NCBI RefSeq assembly: GCF_002973525.1
Contig: NZ_PVEN01000009.1
Coordinates: forward strand, 1 to 64,000
Source of the DNA: Paraburkholderia sp. BL21I4N1
GTDB taxonomy: Bacteria; Pseudomonadota; Gammaproteobacteria; Burkholderiales; Burkholderiaceae
Length of the DNA stretch: 64,000 nucleotides
Reading direction: 5' to 3'
Both the position numbers and the translations under genes were made by a program. Positions 17,078 to 25,248 of the stretch are shown one piece after another. Within the stretch, counting starts at the first letter, position 1. Each line of letters starts with the position of its first letter. A model generated the notes under the pieces. The model was given only the letters and a program-made list of their open reading frames with translations. It was not told where the DNA came from and made no database searches.

Positions 17078-18379
17078 TCAAGCGCTCAGCTCTCGCCCCT
17101 TGGTCTCCGGCAACGTCAGCGCGGCAAGAATCACGACGCCGTACGCCGCCGCGGCAAACACGCCGATCGCATGGCCGAGCGTCATGGTTTGCGATACGTA
17201 GCCGATAAAAAACGGAAAGGTCGCACCGACTGCCCGGCCGACGTTGTAGCAAAACCCTTGACCTGAGCCGCGAATCCGCGTGGGAAACAATTCGGTGAGA
17301 AAGGCGCCCATGCCCGAGAAAATGCCTGATGCGCAAAAACCCAGCGGAAAACCCAGCACGAGCATCGACAGATTATCGAGCGGCAGTTGCGTATAAAGCA
17401 GCGCAATCGCACACGACGCCAGCGCAAATCCGATGAACGCACGCTTACGGCCGAACCGGTCGCTGACATACGCGCCCGTCAGATAGCCGCAATACGAGCC
17501 GGCGATCACCACGCCGAGGTAGCTGCCGGTGCCGATCACGCTCAGATGCCGTTCGGTTTTCAGATAGGTTGGCAGCCAGGTGGTGACCGCATAGTAACCG
17601 CCTTGCACGCCGGTCGCGAGCACCGACGCACGCAGCGTCGTCCAGACGATTTCGCAGCGAAAGATATCGAGCAACGAGCTGCGCGTTTGCATGGCGGCCT
17701 GCGCCGCTTTTTGCTGCCGATGCACTTCCGGTTCGTCGACGAAGCGGCGAATCCAGATCACGAACGGCGCTGGCGCTATGCCGATCGCGAACAGCACGCG
17801 CCACGCGTAGTCGGCCGGCACCAGCGAGAAGACGGCCATGAACAGCAGCGTCGCGATGCCCCAGCCGATCGCCCAGCCGGCCTGCACGAGCCCCACCGCT
17901 TTGCCGCGGTCGCGCGCGCGGATCACCTCGCCGATCAGCACGGCGCCCGCCGTCCATTCGCCGCCAAAGCCGAGGCCCATCAAGCCGCGCGCCCACAGCA
18001 GCTGCGAGAAATTCTGCGCCAGCGCGCAAGCCAGCGTGAAAATCGCGAACCACAGAATCGTGATCTGCAAGGTCTTCACCCGGCCGATGCGATCCGACAG
18101 CACGCCGGCGGCCCAGCCGCCCAGCGCCGAACTCAACAGCGTGACCGTGCCGATCAGGCCCGCGTCGCCGCGTGTGATGCCCCATGTCGCGATGAGCGTC
18201 GGTATCACGAAGCTGAGGAACTGCGTGTCCATCGCGTCGAGCACGTAGCCGATCTTGCAACTCCAGAACGCGCGCTTCTCGCTCGCGGAGGTCTGCCGAT
18301 ACCACGCGAACGGGCCTTTCCCTGTGCCGGATGCGCCGTAGCGCTCGGCGTCTGCGGTCAACTGCGCTTCGGTTTCCAT
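17078..18379 (-). CDS. MFS transporter, organic-acid/aromatic-acid type
   Basis: A 433-residue, 12-helix major facilitator with family motifs: LDAMDTQFLSFVIPTL in the first helix (acidic pair typical of acid:H+ symporters), GVLSDRIGRVKTL (motif A), and GLGFGGEWTAGAVLIGE. These place it near the metabolite:H+ symporter/AAHS groups. CGGAG sits upstream of the ATG. It lies 147 bases downstream of the DUF1445 gene on the same strand and is probably cotranscribed with it. The LysR gene beyond is divergent. It may import the substrate of the DUF1445 enzyme. Confidence 0.88.
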   Translation of the reverse strand: METEAQLTADAERYGASGTGKGPFAWYRQTSASEKRAFWSCKIGYVLDAMDTQFLSFVIPTLIATWGITRGDAGLIGTVTLLSSALGGWAAGVLSDRIGRVKTLQITILWFAIFTLACALAQNFSQLLWARGLMGLGFGGEWTAGAVLIGEVIRARDRGKAVGLVQAGWAIGWGIATLLFMAVFSLVPADYAWRVLFAIGIAPAPFVIWIRRFVDEPEVHRQQKAAQAAMQTRSSLLDIFRCEIVWTTLRASVLATGVQGGYYAVTTWLPTYLKTERHLSVIGTGSYLGVVIAGSYCGYLTGAYVSDRFGRKRAFIGFALASCAIALLYTQLPLDNLSMLVLGFPLGFCASGIFSGMGAFLTELFPTRIRGSGQGFCYNVGRAVGATFPFFIGYVSQTMTLGHAIGVFAAAAYGVVILAALTLPETKGRELSA

Positions 18380-18449
18380 GCTTAACTCCGGTCGTCGTGG
18401 TTGGCCGCGCGTCGTGCTGGCGCGCGGCTTTGGGTTGCGGCGGTTGAGG

Positions 18450-18494
18450 TGCCCTCGGTGCCCTCGGTGCCCTCGGTGCCCTCGGTGCCCGAGG
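18450..18494. repeat. 9-bp tandem repeat (about 5 copies)
   Basis: TGCCCTCGG is repeated four times exactly (18450-18485), then once imperfectly as TGCCCGAGG. It lies in the 147-base gap between the DUF1445 and MFS genes, transcribed as a C/G-rich leader of the MFS message. The copy number is likely to vary between strains. Confidence 0.9.
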
Positions 18495-18526
18495 TCTTCG
18501 CGGTGCTCGCGCGGAATCGGGCGCGC

Positions 18527-19306
18527 TTACAGCACCGCGAGCGAGGTGTTTGGAATGTCGGTCACCAGCATGTGCCCCGGCTTGTGCGCGATGGCAAACG
18601 GCAAACGCGCGCTTTCGATCGCGACTTGCGGTGTGACGCCGCAAGCCCAGAACACCGGCAATTCATCGCTGCGAATCTCGACCGCGTCGCCGAAATCGGG
18701 CCGCGCCAGATCGCGAATACCGATCAGCGATGGGTCGCCGATATGAACCGGCGCGCCATGCACCGCGGGAAAACGGCTGGTGATCTGGATTGCGCGGATC
18801 GCGTCGGCGGCTTTCATCGGTCGCATCGAGACGACGCGGTTGCCGCCGAACACGCCGGCCGCCACGTTGCGTTCGCGCGTGCGATACATCGGCACGTTGA
18901 CCTGTTGTTCGATGTGACGAAGCGCGATGCCTTCGCGTCGCAGCATTTCTTCGAAGGAGAACGAGCAGCCGATCGCGAACACCACCAGATCGTCACGCCA
19001 CAGTTCGTCGAGACTGTGGACTTCCTCGGCGCGTTCGCCATGGCGGTACACGTAAAACGCCGGTACGTCATGACGGATATCCAGATCGGCGCCTAGCGCG
19101 GGCACGCGCCAGTCGCCTGGTTCGCCGATGCCGAGTAGCGGACACGCTTTCGGATTGAGCATGCAGAAGCGCAGGAAGTCGCCGGCGTGCTCGCTCGGCA
19201 GAATCGCGAGATTGGCTTGCGCATAGTCGCCGCAATACCCGGCGGTCGGACCGGACAGGCGCCGCGTGCGAATCTGCTGACGAAACTCGGATGGGGTGTA
19301 AGGCAT
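18527..19306 (-). CDS. DUF1445 putative hydro-lyase / D-glutamate cyclase homologue
   Basis: This 259-residue protein matches the DUF1445 (YcsI) family: GPTAGYCGDYAQANLAILP near the start, FAIGCSFSFEEML in the middle, YRTRERNVAAGVFGGNRVVSMRP, and HKPGHMLVTDIPN at the end. A mammalian member converts D-glutamate to 5-oxo-D-proline. Bacterial members are usually annotated only as hydro-lyases. Length is normal for the family. It precedes the MFS gene in the same direction and is divergent from a LysR gene, so a small regulated uptake and degradation unit is likely. The substrate is not known. Confidence 0.85.
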   Translation of the reverse strand: MPYTPSEFRQQIRTRRLSGPTAGYCGDYAQANLAILPSEHAGDFLRFCMLNPKACPLLGIGEPGDWRVPALGADLDIRHDVPAFYVYRHGERAEEVHSLDELWRDDLVVFAIGCSFSFEEMLRREGIALRHIEQQVNVPMYRTRERNVAAGVFGGNRVVSMRPMKAADAIRAIQITSRFPAVHGAPVHIGDPSLIGIRDLARPDFGDAVEIRSDELPVFWACGVTPQVAIESARLPFAIAHKPGHMLVTDIPNTSLAVL

Positions 19307-19417
19307 GAAGGTGCTGGCTCCAGATCGATGACGTCGCCGCTGCGGCCCGATCGGATGGGCCTGCGATGGAGCCAGATTAGTAACGTCAAAAATATCCTTC
19401 CAGCGAGTTTTTATTGC

Positions 19418-19439
19418 GTTTAGTTAAATTAAACTTAAC
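19418..19439. promoter_or_regulatory. nested inverted repeats, likely LysR binding region
   Basis: In the gap between the divergent DUF1445 and LysR genes, GTTTA (19418-19422) and TAAAC (19430-19434) are inverted with a 7-base spacer. GTTAA (19423-19427) and TTAAC (19435-19439) repeat the arrangement. These AT-rich, dyad T-N11-A-like sites fit LysR-type regulator binding. Confidence 0.5.
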
Positions 19440-19513
19440 GCCATCGAGGTGACTCGCGGCGCGTTTGCGGCGATGATCGCGTGCCATTCGTCGCCAACTG
19501 GAGAGCGTCCGTC

Positions 19514-20452
19514 ATGAATACCCGCTTCGTCGAAACGTTTCTGACGCTCGCCCGCCTGGGCAGTTTTCGCGCGACCGCGGCAGCGATGCACGCCACACCC
19601 GCGGCGATCTCGCTGCGTATCAAAACGCTTGAGGCCGAACTGGGCGTCGAGCTGATTGAACGCGAGGCGGCGGAGTTTCAGCTCACGGCGAACGGCGAGC
19701 GTCTACTCGCGCACGCGCGCTCCGTCGTGCAGGCCACGCGCTCGCTGCAACTGGCCGCGCAGGACGAAACGCAATTGGCTACGCGGCTGCGGCTCGGCGT
19801 GATTGAAACGGTGGTGCATAGCTGGCTGCCGGACTACATCCGGATGCTGAACGTGGAGTATCACCGTATCGCCGTGGACCTCACCGTCGATTCGAGCGCG
19901 GTGCTCGGACCACGGCTGCGAGCGGGCGAACTGGATCTGGTCATTCAGGTGGAGGAAACCGCCGAGCACGAAACGTCGATCGTGTCGGCGTTGCTGGCGA
20001 GCTACCCGGTGCGCTGGATCGCGCGTCGCGACCTGATACCGGCCGGCCGCGCGAAACATGTTCAGACGCTGTTGAGCAAACCGGTGCTGACGTTCGGTCG
20101 CGGTACGGCGCCGCAACTCGCGGTCGAAGCGATCGTGCAGACGCTCGCGAAGCGGGCGGGGGTACCGCTGGCCGAGACACAGGTAACGTGCATGCCGTCG
20201 GTCGCGGTGATCGTGAAGCTGCTGCGCGATGGCTATGGGATTGCCGCAGTGCCGGCGCTGTTCGTCGAGCCTTATCTGAGCAGCGGCGAGCTGGCGCAAT
20301 TGCAGGTGCGTCCGTTGCCTCCGCCGATCAACGTGGCGATGTATTACCGCGACGATGCGGATGTCGGCGTGCTGGCGGCGTCACGAGTGGCACGCAGCGC
20401 GTGTGATCGGTACGCGAAGGCGATGGGGCGGCAGTTGATCGAGAAGCGGTGA
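19514..20452 (+). CDS. LysR-family transcriptional regulator
   Basis: A 312-residue LysR protein. The N-terminal HTH reads NTRFVETFLTLARLGSFRAT, then ATPAAISLRIKTLEAELGVEL, followed by the effector domain (about 90-300). GGAGAG lies before ATG 19514. It is divergent from the DUF1445-MFS pair, and AT-rich inverted repeats lie between them, so it most likely controls that operon. Confidence 0.92.
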   Translation: MNTRFVETFLTLARLGSFRATAAAMHATPAAISLRIKTLEAELGVELIEREAAEFQLTANGERLLAHARSVVQATRSLQLAAQDETQLATRLRLGVIETVVHSWLPDYIRMLNVEYHRIAVDLTVDSSAVLGPRLRAGELDLVIQVEETAEHETSIVSALLASYPVRWIARRDLIPAGRAKHVQTLLSKPVLTFGRGTAPQLAVEAIVQTLAKRAGVPLAETQVTCMPSVAVIVKLLRDGYGIAAVPALFVEPYLSSGELAQLQVRPLPPPINVAMYYRDDADVGVLAASRVARSACDRYAKAMGRQLIEKR

Positions 20453-20510
20453 GAGAGGGGCGCGTTACGTTGCGGTAGTGCGCGTTCGCCAACGTGCGAC
20501 GGAAGATGCG

Positions 20511-20546
20511 AGACAAGGCATTAGACAAAGCACCAGACAAAGCACC
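20511..20546. repeat. 12-bp tandem repeat (3 copies)
   Basis: AGACAAAGCACC occurs twice exactly (20523-20546), preceded by the degenerate copy AGACAAGGCATT (20511-20522). It lies in the 120-base gap between the convergent LysR and mdcH genes. Confidence 0.8.
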
Positions 20547-20574
20547 ATGCAGCGTGACAACGCCCACGCCTGAC

Positions 20575-21507
20575 TCAATGCGCGTCCATCCGCCGCCGCG
20601 CGGTCGCCACCAATCGCTCGAATGAAAAGCTGCTTGCCGCGAGCGCGGCACTATCCGGAAAGTACTCGCGCACGATATCCGTCGATACCTGTCCGGGCGA
20701 CGCTTCGATCAGCACACGGGCGCCCATTTCCTGCATGACGGTCAGCGCGTCGAACCAACGTACGGTGTGACGCATATTGGTCGCGAGATCGTCGCGGATG
20801 GCGTCCGGTGTATGCAGGGAACGCGCGCCGCGATTACCTATATAAGTGCTGCGCGGCGCGTTAAACGGCACCTGTTGTGCGTAGGCGGCCAGTTCGTCCG
20901 TGGCATGGGCGAGCAATTCGCAATGCGAGGGCACGCTCACCGCGAGGCGCGTGGCTTTGCGCGCGCCCGCCGCCAGCGCGCGTTCAATGAATCGGTCCAG
21001 TGCGTCGTTCGCACCCGCCATCACGATCTGGCGCGGCGCGTTGACGTTGCCGATATACACGCGTTGTTGCTCTTCATCCGCGTGCCGCGCGGCGAGTGTT
21101 TCCAGTTGATGCTCGGTCAATCCCGACACCGCCGCGAGACCGTAGCCCGACGGGTACGCCGTTTCCATCAATTCGGCGCGCCGTCGCACCATCTTCAACG
21201 CATCGTCGAAACGCACCGCGCCGCAACTCACCGCCGCCGCATAAGCGCCGACCGACAGCCCCGCGCTGATTGCCGGCACGAGTTGTTCAGTGGCTAACGC
21301 ACGGGTGACGGCCACGCCCGCGACTGTCAAACCGATCTGCACGGCGACCGTCGAGCGCAATGCGTCCGGCGTGTCGAGCGTCAGCACGTCGGCATCGAGT
21401 ACATGGGAGGCTTCATCGAGTGTGTCGCGCACCGCGCGATGCGACGGCAGACGGTGCAGGAATCCGTCGGTTTGCGCGCCCTGGCCGGGGAAGATCAGCG
21501 CTAGCAT
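20575..21507 (-). CDS. mdcH: malonate decarboxylase subunit epsilon (malonyl-CoA:ACP transferase)
   Basis: The 310-residue protein is a malonyltransferase of the FabD fold: FPGQGAQTDG near residues 5-14, and the nucleophile elbow GLSVGAYAAAV. VPSHCELLA carries the catalytic-type histidine. In the malonate decarboxylase system it loads malonyl onto the MdcC acyl carrier protein to start the cycle. It is the last mdc gene. Its ATG (21507) shares one base with the mdcG stop codon (TGATG), so it is translationally coupled. Confidence 0.93.
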   Translation of the reverse strand: MLALIFPGQGAQTDGFLHRLPSHRAVRDTLDEASHVLDADVLTLDTPDALRSTVAVQIGLTVAGVAVTRALATEQLVPAISAGLSVGAYAAAVSCGAVRFDDALKMVRRRAELMETAYPSGYGLAAVSGLTEHQLETLAARHADEEQQRVYIGNVNAPRQIVMAGANDALDRFIERALAAGARKATRLAVSVPSHCELLAHATDELAAYAQQVPFNAPRSTYIGNRGARSLHTPDAIRDDLATNMRHTVRWFDALTVMQEMGARVLIEASPGQVSTDIVREYFPDSAALAASSFSFERLVATARRRMDAH

Positions 21508-22205
21508 CAGGCGAGCTCGCCGCAGTGAACGACGGCCCACGGATCGGCGATCCGTTGCGGGCCGCTCGCACGACGCGCCATCACGCGAGGTTTGTCGGTT
21601 GCCCATTCGGCTAACGCGACGCCGCCAGCGGGGGTGTCGAGTTGTGCATCCACACGAATGCCGGCAGTTTTTGCGTGCGTTTGCAACTGGTTCAGCAGTG
21701 CAAGCGCGCGCTCTCGCGTGAGCGATTCCGGCGTGCGGATCAGCAGGTCCAGATCGCTTGAAGCGTTCACGGTGGGCACCTGGGTTGCCAGTTCAAACCC
21801 CGCGCTGCCCGCCGGGCCCCAGATGAAGTCGTGCAGCGGGCCCGCCATATCGTTTCGCAGCTCCGTAAAAGCGATAAACGCTGGCAGATCGCCGCGCGCT
21901 GCAAGTGGTATGGACTGCGCAAGCGCCTCCGGCGGCACCGCCGTTGCGATGTCTGCAACGCGCGCCCACGTGCCATAACGCTGCGCGCGTTCCACACCGC
22001 GCACGCCGATCGCGACAAAACCGTCGGCGGCCAGCGCTCGTCTCACCACCGCAACCGGCGCGCGTGCGAACGCCTCGCGAACCCACTGCGGTTCATCATC
22101 GGGCATTTCCAAATGATGCAGGCGCAACAGATCGTGCGGCTGCCATCGCCTATCCCACGACAGCGCGTGCTCGATGACGAATGGCGGGACCGCGCAGGTC
22201 TGCAT
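21507..22205 (-). CDS. mdcG: malonate decarboxylase holo-ACP synthase (phosphoribosyl-dephospho-CoA transferase)
   Basis: A 232-residue nucleotidyltransferase that attaches the 2'-(5''-triphosphoribosyl)-3'-dephospho-CoA arm made by MdcB to the serine of MdcC. The motif NASSDLDLLIR near residue 150 is the expected metal-binding D-x-D of the family. ATG 22205 is chosen because it forms a TGATG overlap with the mdcE stop, the same coupling seen at the mdcG/mdcH junction; an upstream in-frame start would add five residues. Confidence 0.92.
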   Translation of the reverse strand: MQTCAVPPFVIEHALSWDRRWQPHDLLRLHHLEMPDDEPQWVREAFARAPVAVVRRALAADGFVAIGVRGVERAQRYGTWARVADIATAVPPEALAQSIPLAARGDLPAFIAFTELRNDMAGPLHDFIWGPAGSAGFELATQVPTVNASSDLDLLIRTPESLTRERALALLNQLQTHAKTAGIRVDAQLDTPAGGVALAEWATDKPRVMARRASGPQRIADPWAVVHCGELA

Positions 22206-23032
22206 CAGACGGCATCCCATTGTTCAGCGAGACGTCGGCGCACTTCGATCGACGCCGCGCGATTCGTCTGCGCCGCCGCCGATTCCAGCCGATGCGACAG
22301 GCCCTTGCTCCGATCGTTGCGCGCGCTACGAATCTGCTCGGTCAGTACCTGCCGCACGTGTTCGATTTGCGACGCATCCGGCGCATCCGCATCGACGCCA
22401 TCGATCAATTGATCGAGCAGACCGAGCTTCGCGAACGACGCCATCGAATACGACATCGGCACGATCGTTTCGCCGAGCGCGTCGAGCTCCTCGACGGTAC
22501 GGCGTGTGACGCGCGCGGCCGCTTCCTTGCCCATGGCGTGAACCATCGTGCCGGGCGCGTCGAGCGCGACGATGCGGTTGGCCTGATAGCCGTGCGCGAG
22601 AAACGCGCCGGACATGGCCGGCCCGACAATCAGCGCAACCACCGGATGCCCGGCGTCGCGAGCCGTTGCGTACGCATCGACACCGGCCGCGCAGGCGAGG
22701 TGGATGCCGAGCATTTCCTCGCGATAGCCATACGCCTGGCTTTTCACGTCGACGATCGCGACGATCGGGCGGCGCGTGCCGCTCGCCGCGTCTTGCGCGA
22801 TCGCTTCGCGCACGGCGCGCGCGAGCAGCCAGCCCTGTTCGAGACCGACGACGTTGTCCGTTGCACGGGGAAAGCGGTTGGCGGGATCGGGCACGACGGT
22901 CACGAAGCGTGCGGTCTCGCCGCCGAGCGACGCGTCGCCGCTCCACACGGGCGCCGCGCTGGACGGTTCGCCGGCCAGCGCATGAAACCAGCGCGCGCCG
23001 CGGCTCAACGGGGTGAGAGTCTTATCGCTCAT
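22205..23032 (-). CDS. mdcE: malonate decarboxylase gamma subunit
   Basis: A 275-residue crotonase-fold protein forming, with MdcD, the biotin-independent carboxyl-lyase that decarboxylates malonyl-ACP to acetyl-ACP. Recognisable stretches are VVDVKSQAYGYREEMLGIHLACAA, the oxyanion-forming GPAMSGAFLAHGYQANRI, and APGTMVHAMGKEAAARVT. Its start overlaps the mdcD stop by four bases (ATGA). No biotin carrier gene is present, consistent with the soluble biotin-independent type. Confidence 0.94.
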   Translation of the reverse strand: MSDKTLTPLSRGARWFHALAGEPSSAAPVWSGDASLGGETARFVTVVPDPANRFPRATDNVVGLEQGWLLARAVREAIAQDAASGTRRPIVAIVDVKSQAYGYREEMLGIHLACAAGVDAYATARDAGHPVVALIVGPAMSGAFLAHGYQANRIVALDAPGTMVHAMGKEAAARVTRRTVEELDALGETIVPMSYSMASFAKLGLLDQLIDGVDADAPDASQIEHVRQVLTEQIRSARNDRSKGLSHRLESAAAQTNRAASIEVRRRLAEQWDAV

Positions 23033-23913
23033 GCTTGCTCCTTGCGCGGATCGGTCGCGGCGTGATGGTTGAAAACTTCGCGCATGCTTTCCGGCGTGAC
23101 GCTGGCGGGATCGATGTGCGCGAGCCGGTTCAGAAACAGGTCGACCTGTTCGCTGCGATGCGCGGCCGGCACGCCTTGAACGAACGCGGCTCGCACGGCG
23201 GCACGCACGGCGTCGGCATCGTCGTCGACCAGTTGGTCGGCAAGTGCGGTCGCGGCGCGTTGCTCACCGCCGATCAGTTGCCACACGCGGCGCCGATCGC
23301 TCGCATCGAGTTCGTCGATACCGGCTTCCTGTTCGATCACTTCGGGGCCGTTCATGCCGAGCCGCCCTTGCTTCGTGACGACCAGATACGAACACAGCGA
23401 CGCCGCGAGCGACATGCCGCCGAAACACCCCACCATGCCCGCGATCACGCCGACCACCGGCACATGCCGGCGCAACGCGACGATCGCGGCCTGCATTTCG
23501 GCGATCACCGCGAGGCCGAGATTGGCTTCCTGAAGCCGCACGCCGCCGGTTTCGAACAGCACGACCGGACGCACGATCTTGCCGCGCTCGCAGTCGCGCA
23601 GCGCCAGTTCGAGCGCGGCGGCGATCTTGCTGCCCGACACTTCGCCGATGCTGCCGCCCTGGAATGCGGACTCGATCGCGGCGACCACGGCGGGCTCGCC
23701 GTCAATGGTGCCGCGCGCGATCACGCAGCCGTCGTCCGCCTGGCAGACCACGCCTTGCAGCGGCAGCCACGGCGATTCGATCCGGTCGAACGGACCGAGC
23801 AGTTCGCGGAAGCTGCCAGCATCCAGCAGCGCGCGTGCGCGTTCGCGCGCCGGCAGTTCGATGAAGCTGTCGCGCAAGATCGGCGCGGGCTGAAGATTCG
23901 CGACGGTGTTCAT
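23029..23913 (-). CDS. mdcD: malonate decarboxylase beta subunit
   Basis: The 294-residue partner of MdcE in the decarboxylase core. It is an acetyl-CoA-carboxylase-beta-like crotonase fold with SFIELPARERARALLDAGSF near the N-terminus, ETGGVRLQEANLGL, and VGVIAGMVGCFGGMSLAASLC. Length is typical of MdcD. ATGA overlaps link it to mdcC upstream and mdcE downstream. Confidence 0.94.
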   Translation of the reverse strand: MNTVANLQPAPILRDSFIELPARERARALLDAGSFRELLGPFDRIESPWLPLQGVVCQADDGCVIARGTIDGEPAVVAAIESAFQGGSIGEVSGSKIAAALELALRDCERGKIVRPVVLFETGGVRLQEANLGLAVIAEMQAAIVALRRHVPVVGVIAGMVGCFGGMSLAASLCSYLVVTKQGRLGMNGPEVIEQEAGIDELDASDRRRVWQLIGGEQRAATALADQLVDDDADAVRAAVRAAFVQGVPAAHRSEQVDLFLNRLAHIDPASVTPESMREVFNHHAATDPRKEQA

Positions 23914-24233
23914 GCGGCGTCTCCTTCTTCGGCGGCTTCGACGGCTTCCGCGAGTCGTAACGCAACCACGCCGGGCGTCGCGCCGAAGTCGTTGATTTCG
24001 ATTTGCGCGGCGCCGTCGTAGCGGGTGAAGAAGCGGTCGAGCACGCTTTTCCAGATGTGGCTGTAGCCGTCGACGCTAGTGCGCACGACCACATGCGCGC
24101 TCAGCGCGGCAGCGGCCGCGGGGGAATCGGCGGGCGACAGCAGCACTTCCAGATCGCCCGAGCCGACCACGCCGACATGCGCGCGGGTCGTGACGGCGCG
24201 TTGCGCCGGATAGTCGAAGGTCAGATGTTCCAT
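23910..24233 (-). CDS. mdcC: malonate decarboxylase delta subunit (acyl carrier protein)
   Basis: A 107-residue carrier protein. The prosthetic-group serine lies in VVGSGDLEVL (Ser25), as in citrate lyase gamma and MdcC proteins. A distal IEINDFGATPGVVALRLAEAVE segment is also family-typical. The arm is a CoA derivative attached by MdcG. Its start lies 13 bases inside the end of mdcB. Confidence 0.92.
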   Translation of the reverse strand: MEHLTFDYPAQRAVTTRAHVGVVGSGDLEVLLSPADSPAAAAALSAHVVVRTSVDGYSHIWKSVLDRFFTRYDGAAQIEINDFGATPGVVALRLAEAVEAAEEGDAA

Positions 24234-25246
24234 GAGTCCGGGCTCCCGCCGGCGTCGTGACGCGCCAGCATGTCGAGAAAAAGGGTGGCGGCGAGCAGAT
24301 CGGCTGCGCCGCCGGGGGATGCGTTAAGCGACAGCAATTCATGGTCGAGCGCGGCGAGGGCGTCGCGGCCCGCTGGCGTCGAACTGCCGCCGGCGCTTAG
24401 CACGCGTTGCGCGCCACGCTGGCCGGCGTGCAAGCCCGGCTGCCCCGCGCGATGCAGCAGGCAGGTGTCGTCGAGCGACGCCATGATCGCGAGCAGCGCG
24501 TCGACGCGCGCGGCGTTTTCGCCGACGCCTCGCGCGCGCGCCGCGAGCAAGGCGGGCAGGCCGACGTCGATCACGTGCGGAAAACCGTCCTGCGCTTCGC
24601 GGCGCGCGCCGCCCACCTGGTAGCGCTGGCGCGCGCGTTCGCCGTGACTGTCGGAGGGCGCGGCGAAGCGGTCCGGAAAGCAGGCGATTTGCGCGGCATA
24701 GGCGCAGATTTGCGAGGCTTGGGACCAGATCGGTTCATCGCCGACGGGCGTCATGGTTGCGCCCGCAACCAGCAGGCCGACGATCCAGATCGCGCCGCGA
24801 TGCGCGTTGCTGCCACCGGTGGCCCGCAGCATGTCCTGCTCGCCGCTGCGGCCAATCTGCGCCAGTTCGGCGCGCAACAACGCGGATGGTTCGCCGCGGC
24901 GGCGCGCCGCGTGCGCGAGCGCGGCGAAGGTCGGTGCGAGCGAGTGCGCCGAGCGCAGCATGAGCGCGAGATCGAGATCGCGATGCGCGCCGCTGCCGCG
25001 CTGATCGACCAGCGCGGGTTTGGGTGTGAGCTGGACTTCGTCGATGAGCGCGGTGACCGCGTAGCGGGCGAGTTGCGCATCGGAAGGCAATGCGTGGACC
25101 GACATGGCGCACGCAGCGGGTGCGGAAGAGACGTCAATGCATCCGACGAACCGCGCGGCAGGCGCGAATCCCTGCTTGGCGCATTCCTGCACGGCAACCC
25201 GGGCGGACGACCGCTCGACACGTTTCAACAACGCAGCGGGCGCCAT
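24221..25246 (-). CDS. mdcB: triphosphoribosyl-dephospho-CoA synthase
   Basis: The 341-residue enzyme makes the precursor of the MdcC prosthetic group from ATP and dephospho-CoA. Family motifs (CitG/MdcB) are LIDEVQLTPKPALVDQRGSGAHRDL, AGTMTP-like ATMTPVGDEP, GAIWIVGLLVAGA and DDTCLLHRAG. ATG 25246 follows the mdcA stop by two bases with AGGAG inside the mdcA end as its ribosome site. Confidence 0.92.
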   Translation of the reverse strand: MAPAALLKRVERSSARVAVQECAKQGFAPAARFVGCIDVSSAPAACAMSVHALPSDAQLARYAVTALIDEVQLTPKPALVDQRGSGAHRDLDLALMLRSAHSLAPTFAALAHAARRRGEPSALLRAELAQIGRSGEQDMLRATGGSNAHRGAIWIVGLLVAGATMTPVGDEPIWSQASQICAYAAQIACFPDRFAAPSDSHGERARQRYQVGGARREAQDGFPHVIDVGLPALLAARARGVGENAARVDALLAIMASLDDTCLLHRAGQPGLHAGQRGAQRVLSAGGSSTPAGRDALAALDHELLSLNASPGGAADLLAATLFLDMLARHDAGGSPDSWNI

Positions 25247-25248
25247 GC

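Noticed and set aside
18450..18494. CRISPR-like repeat array
   Set aside because: The unit is only 9 bases with no spacers and no cas genes; it is a simple tandem repeat.
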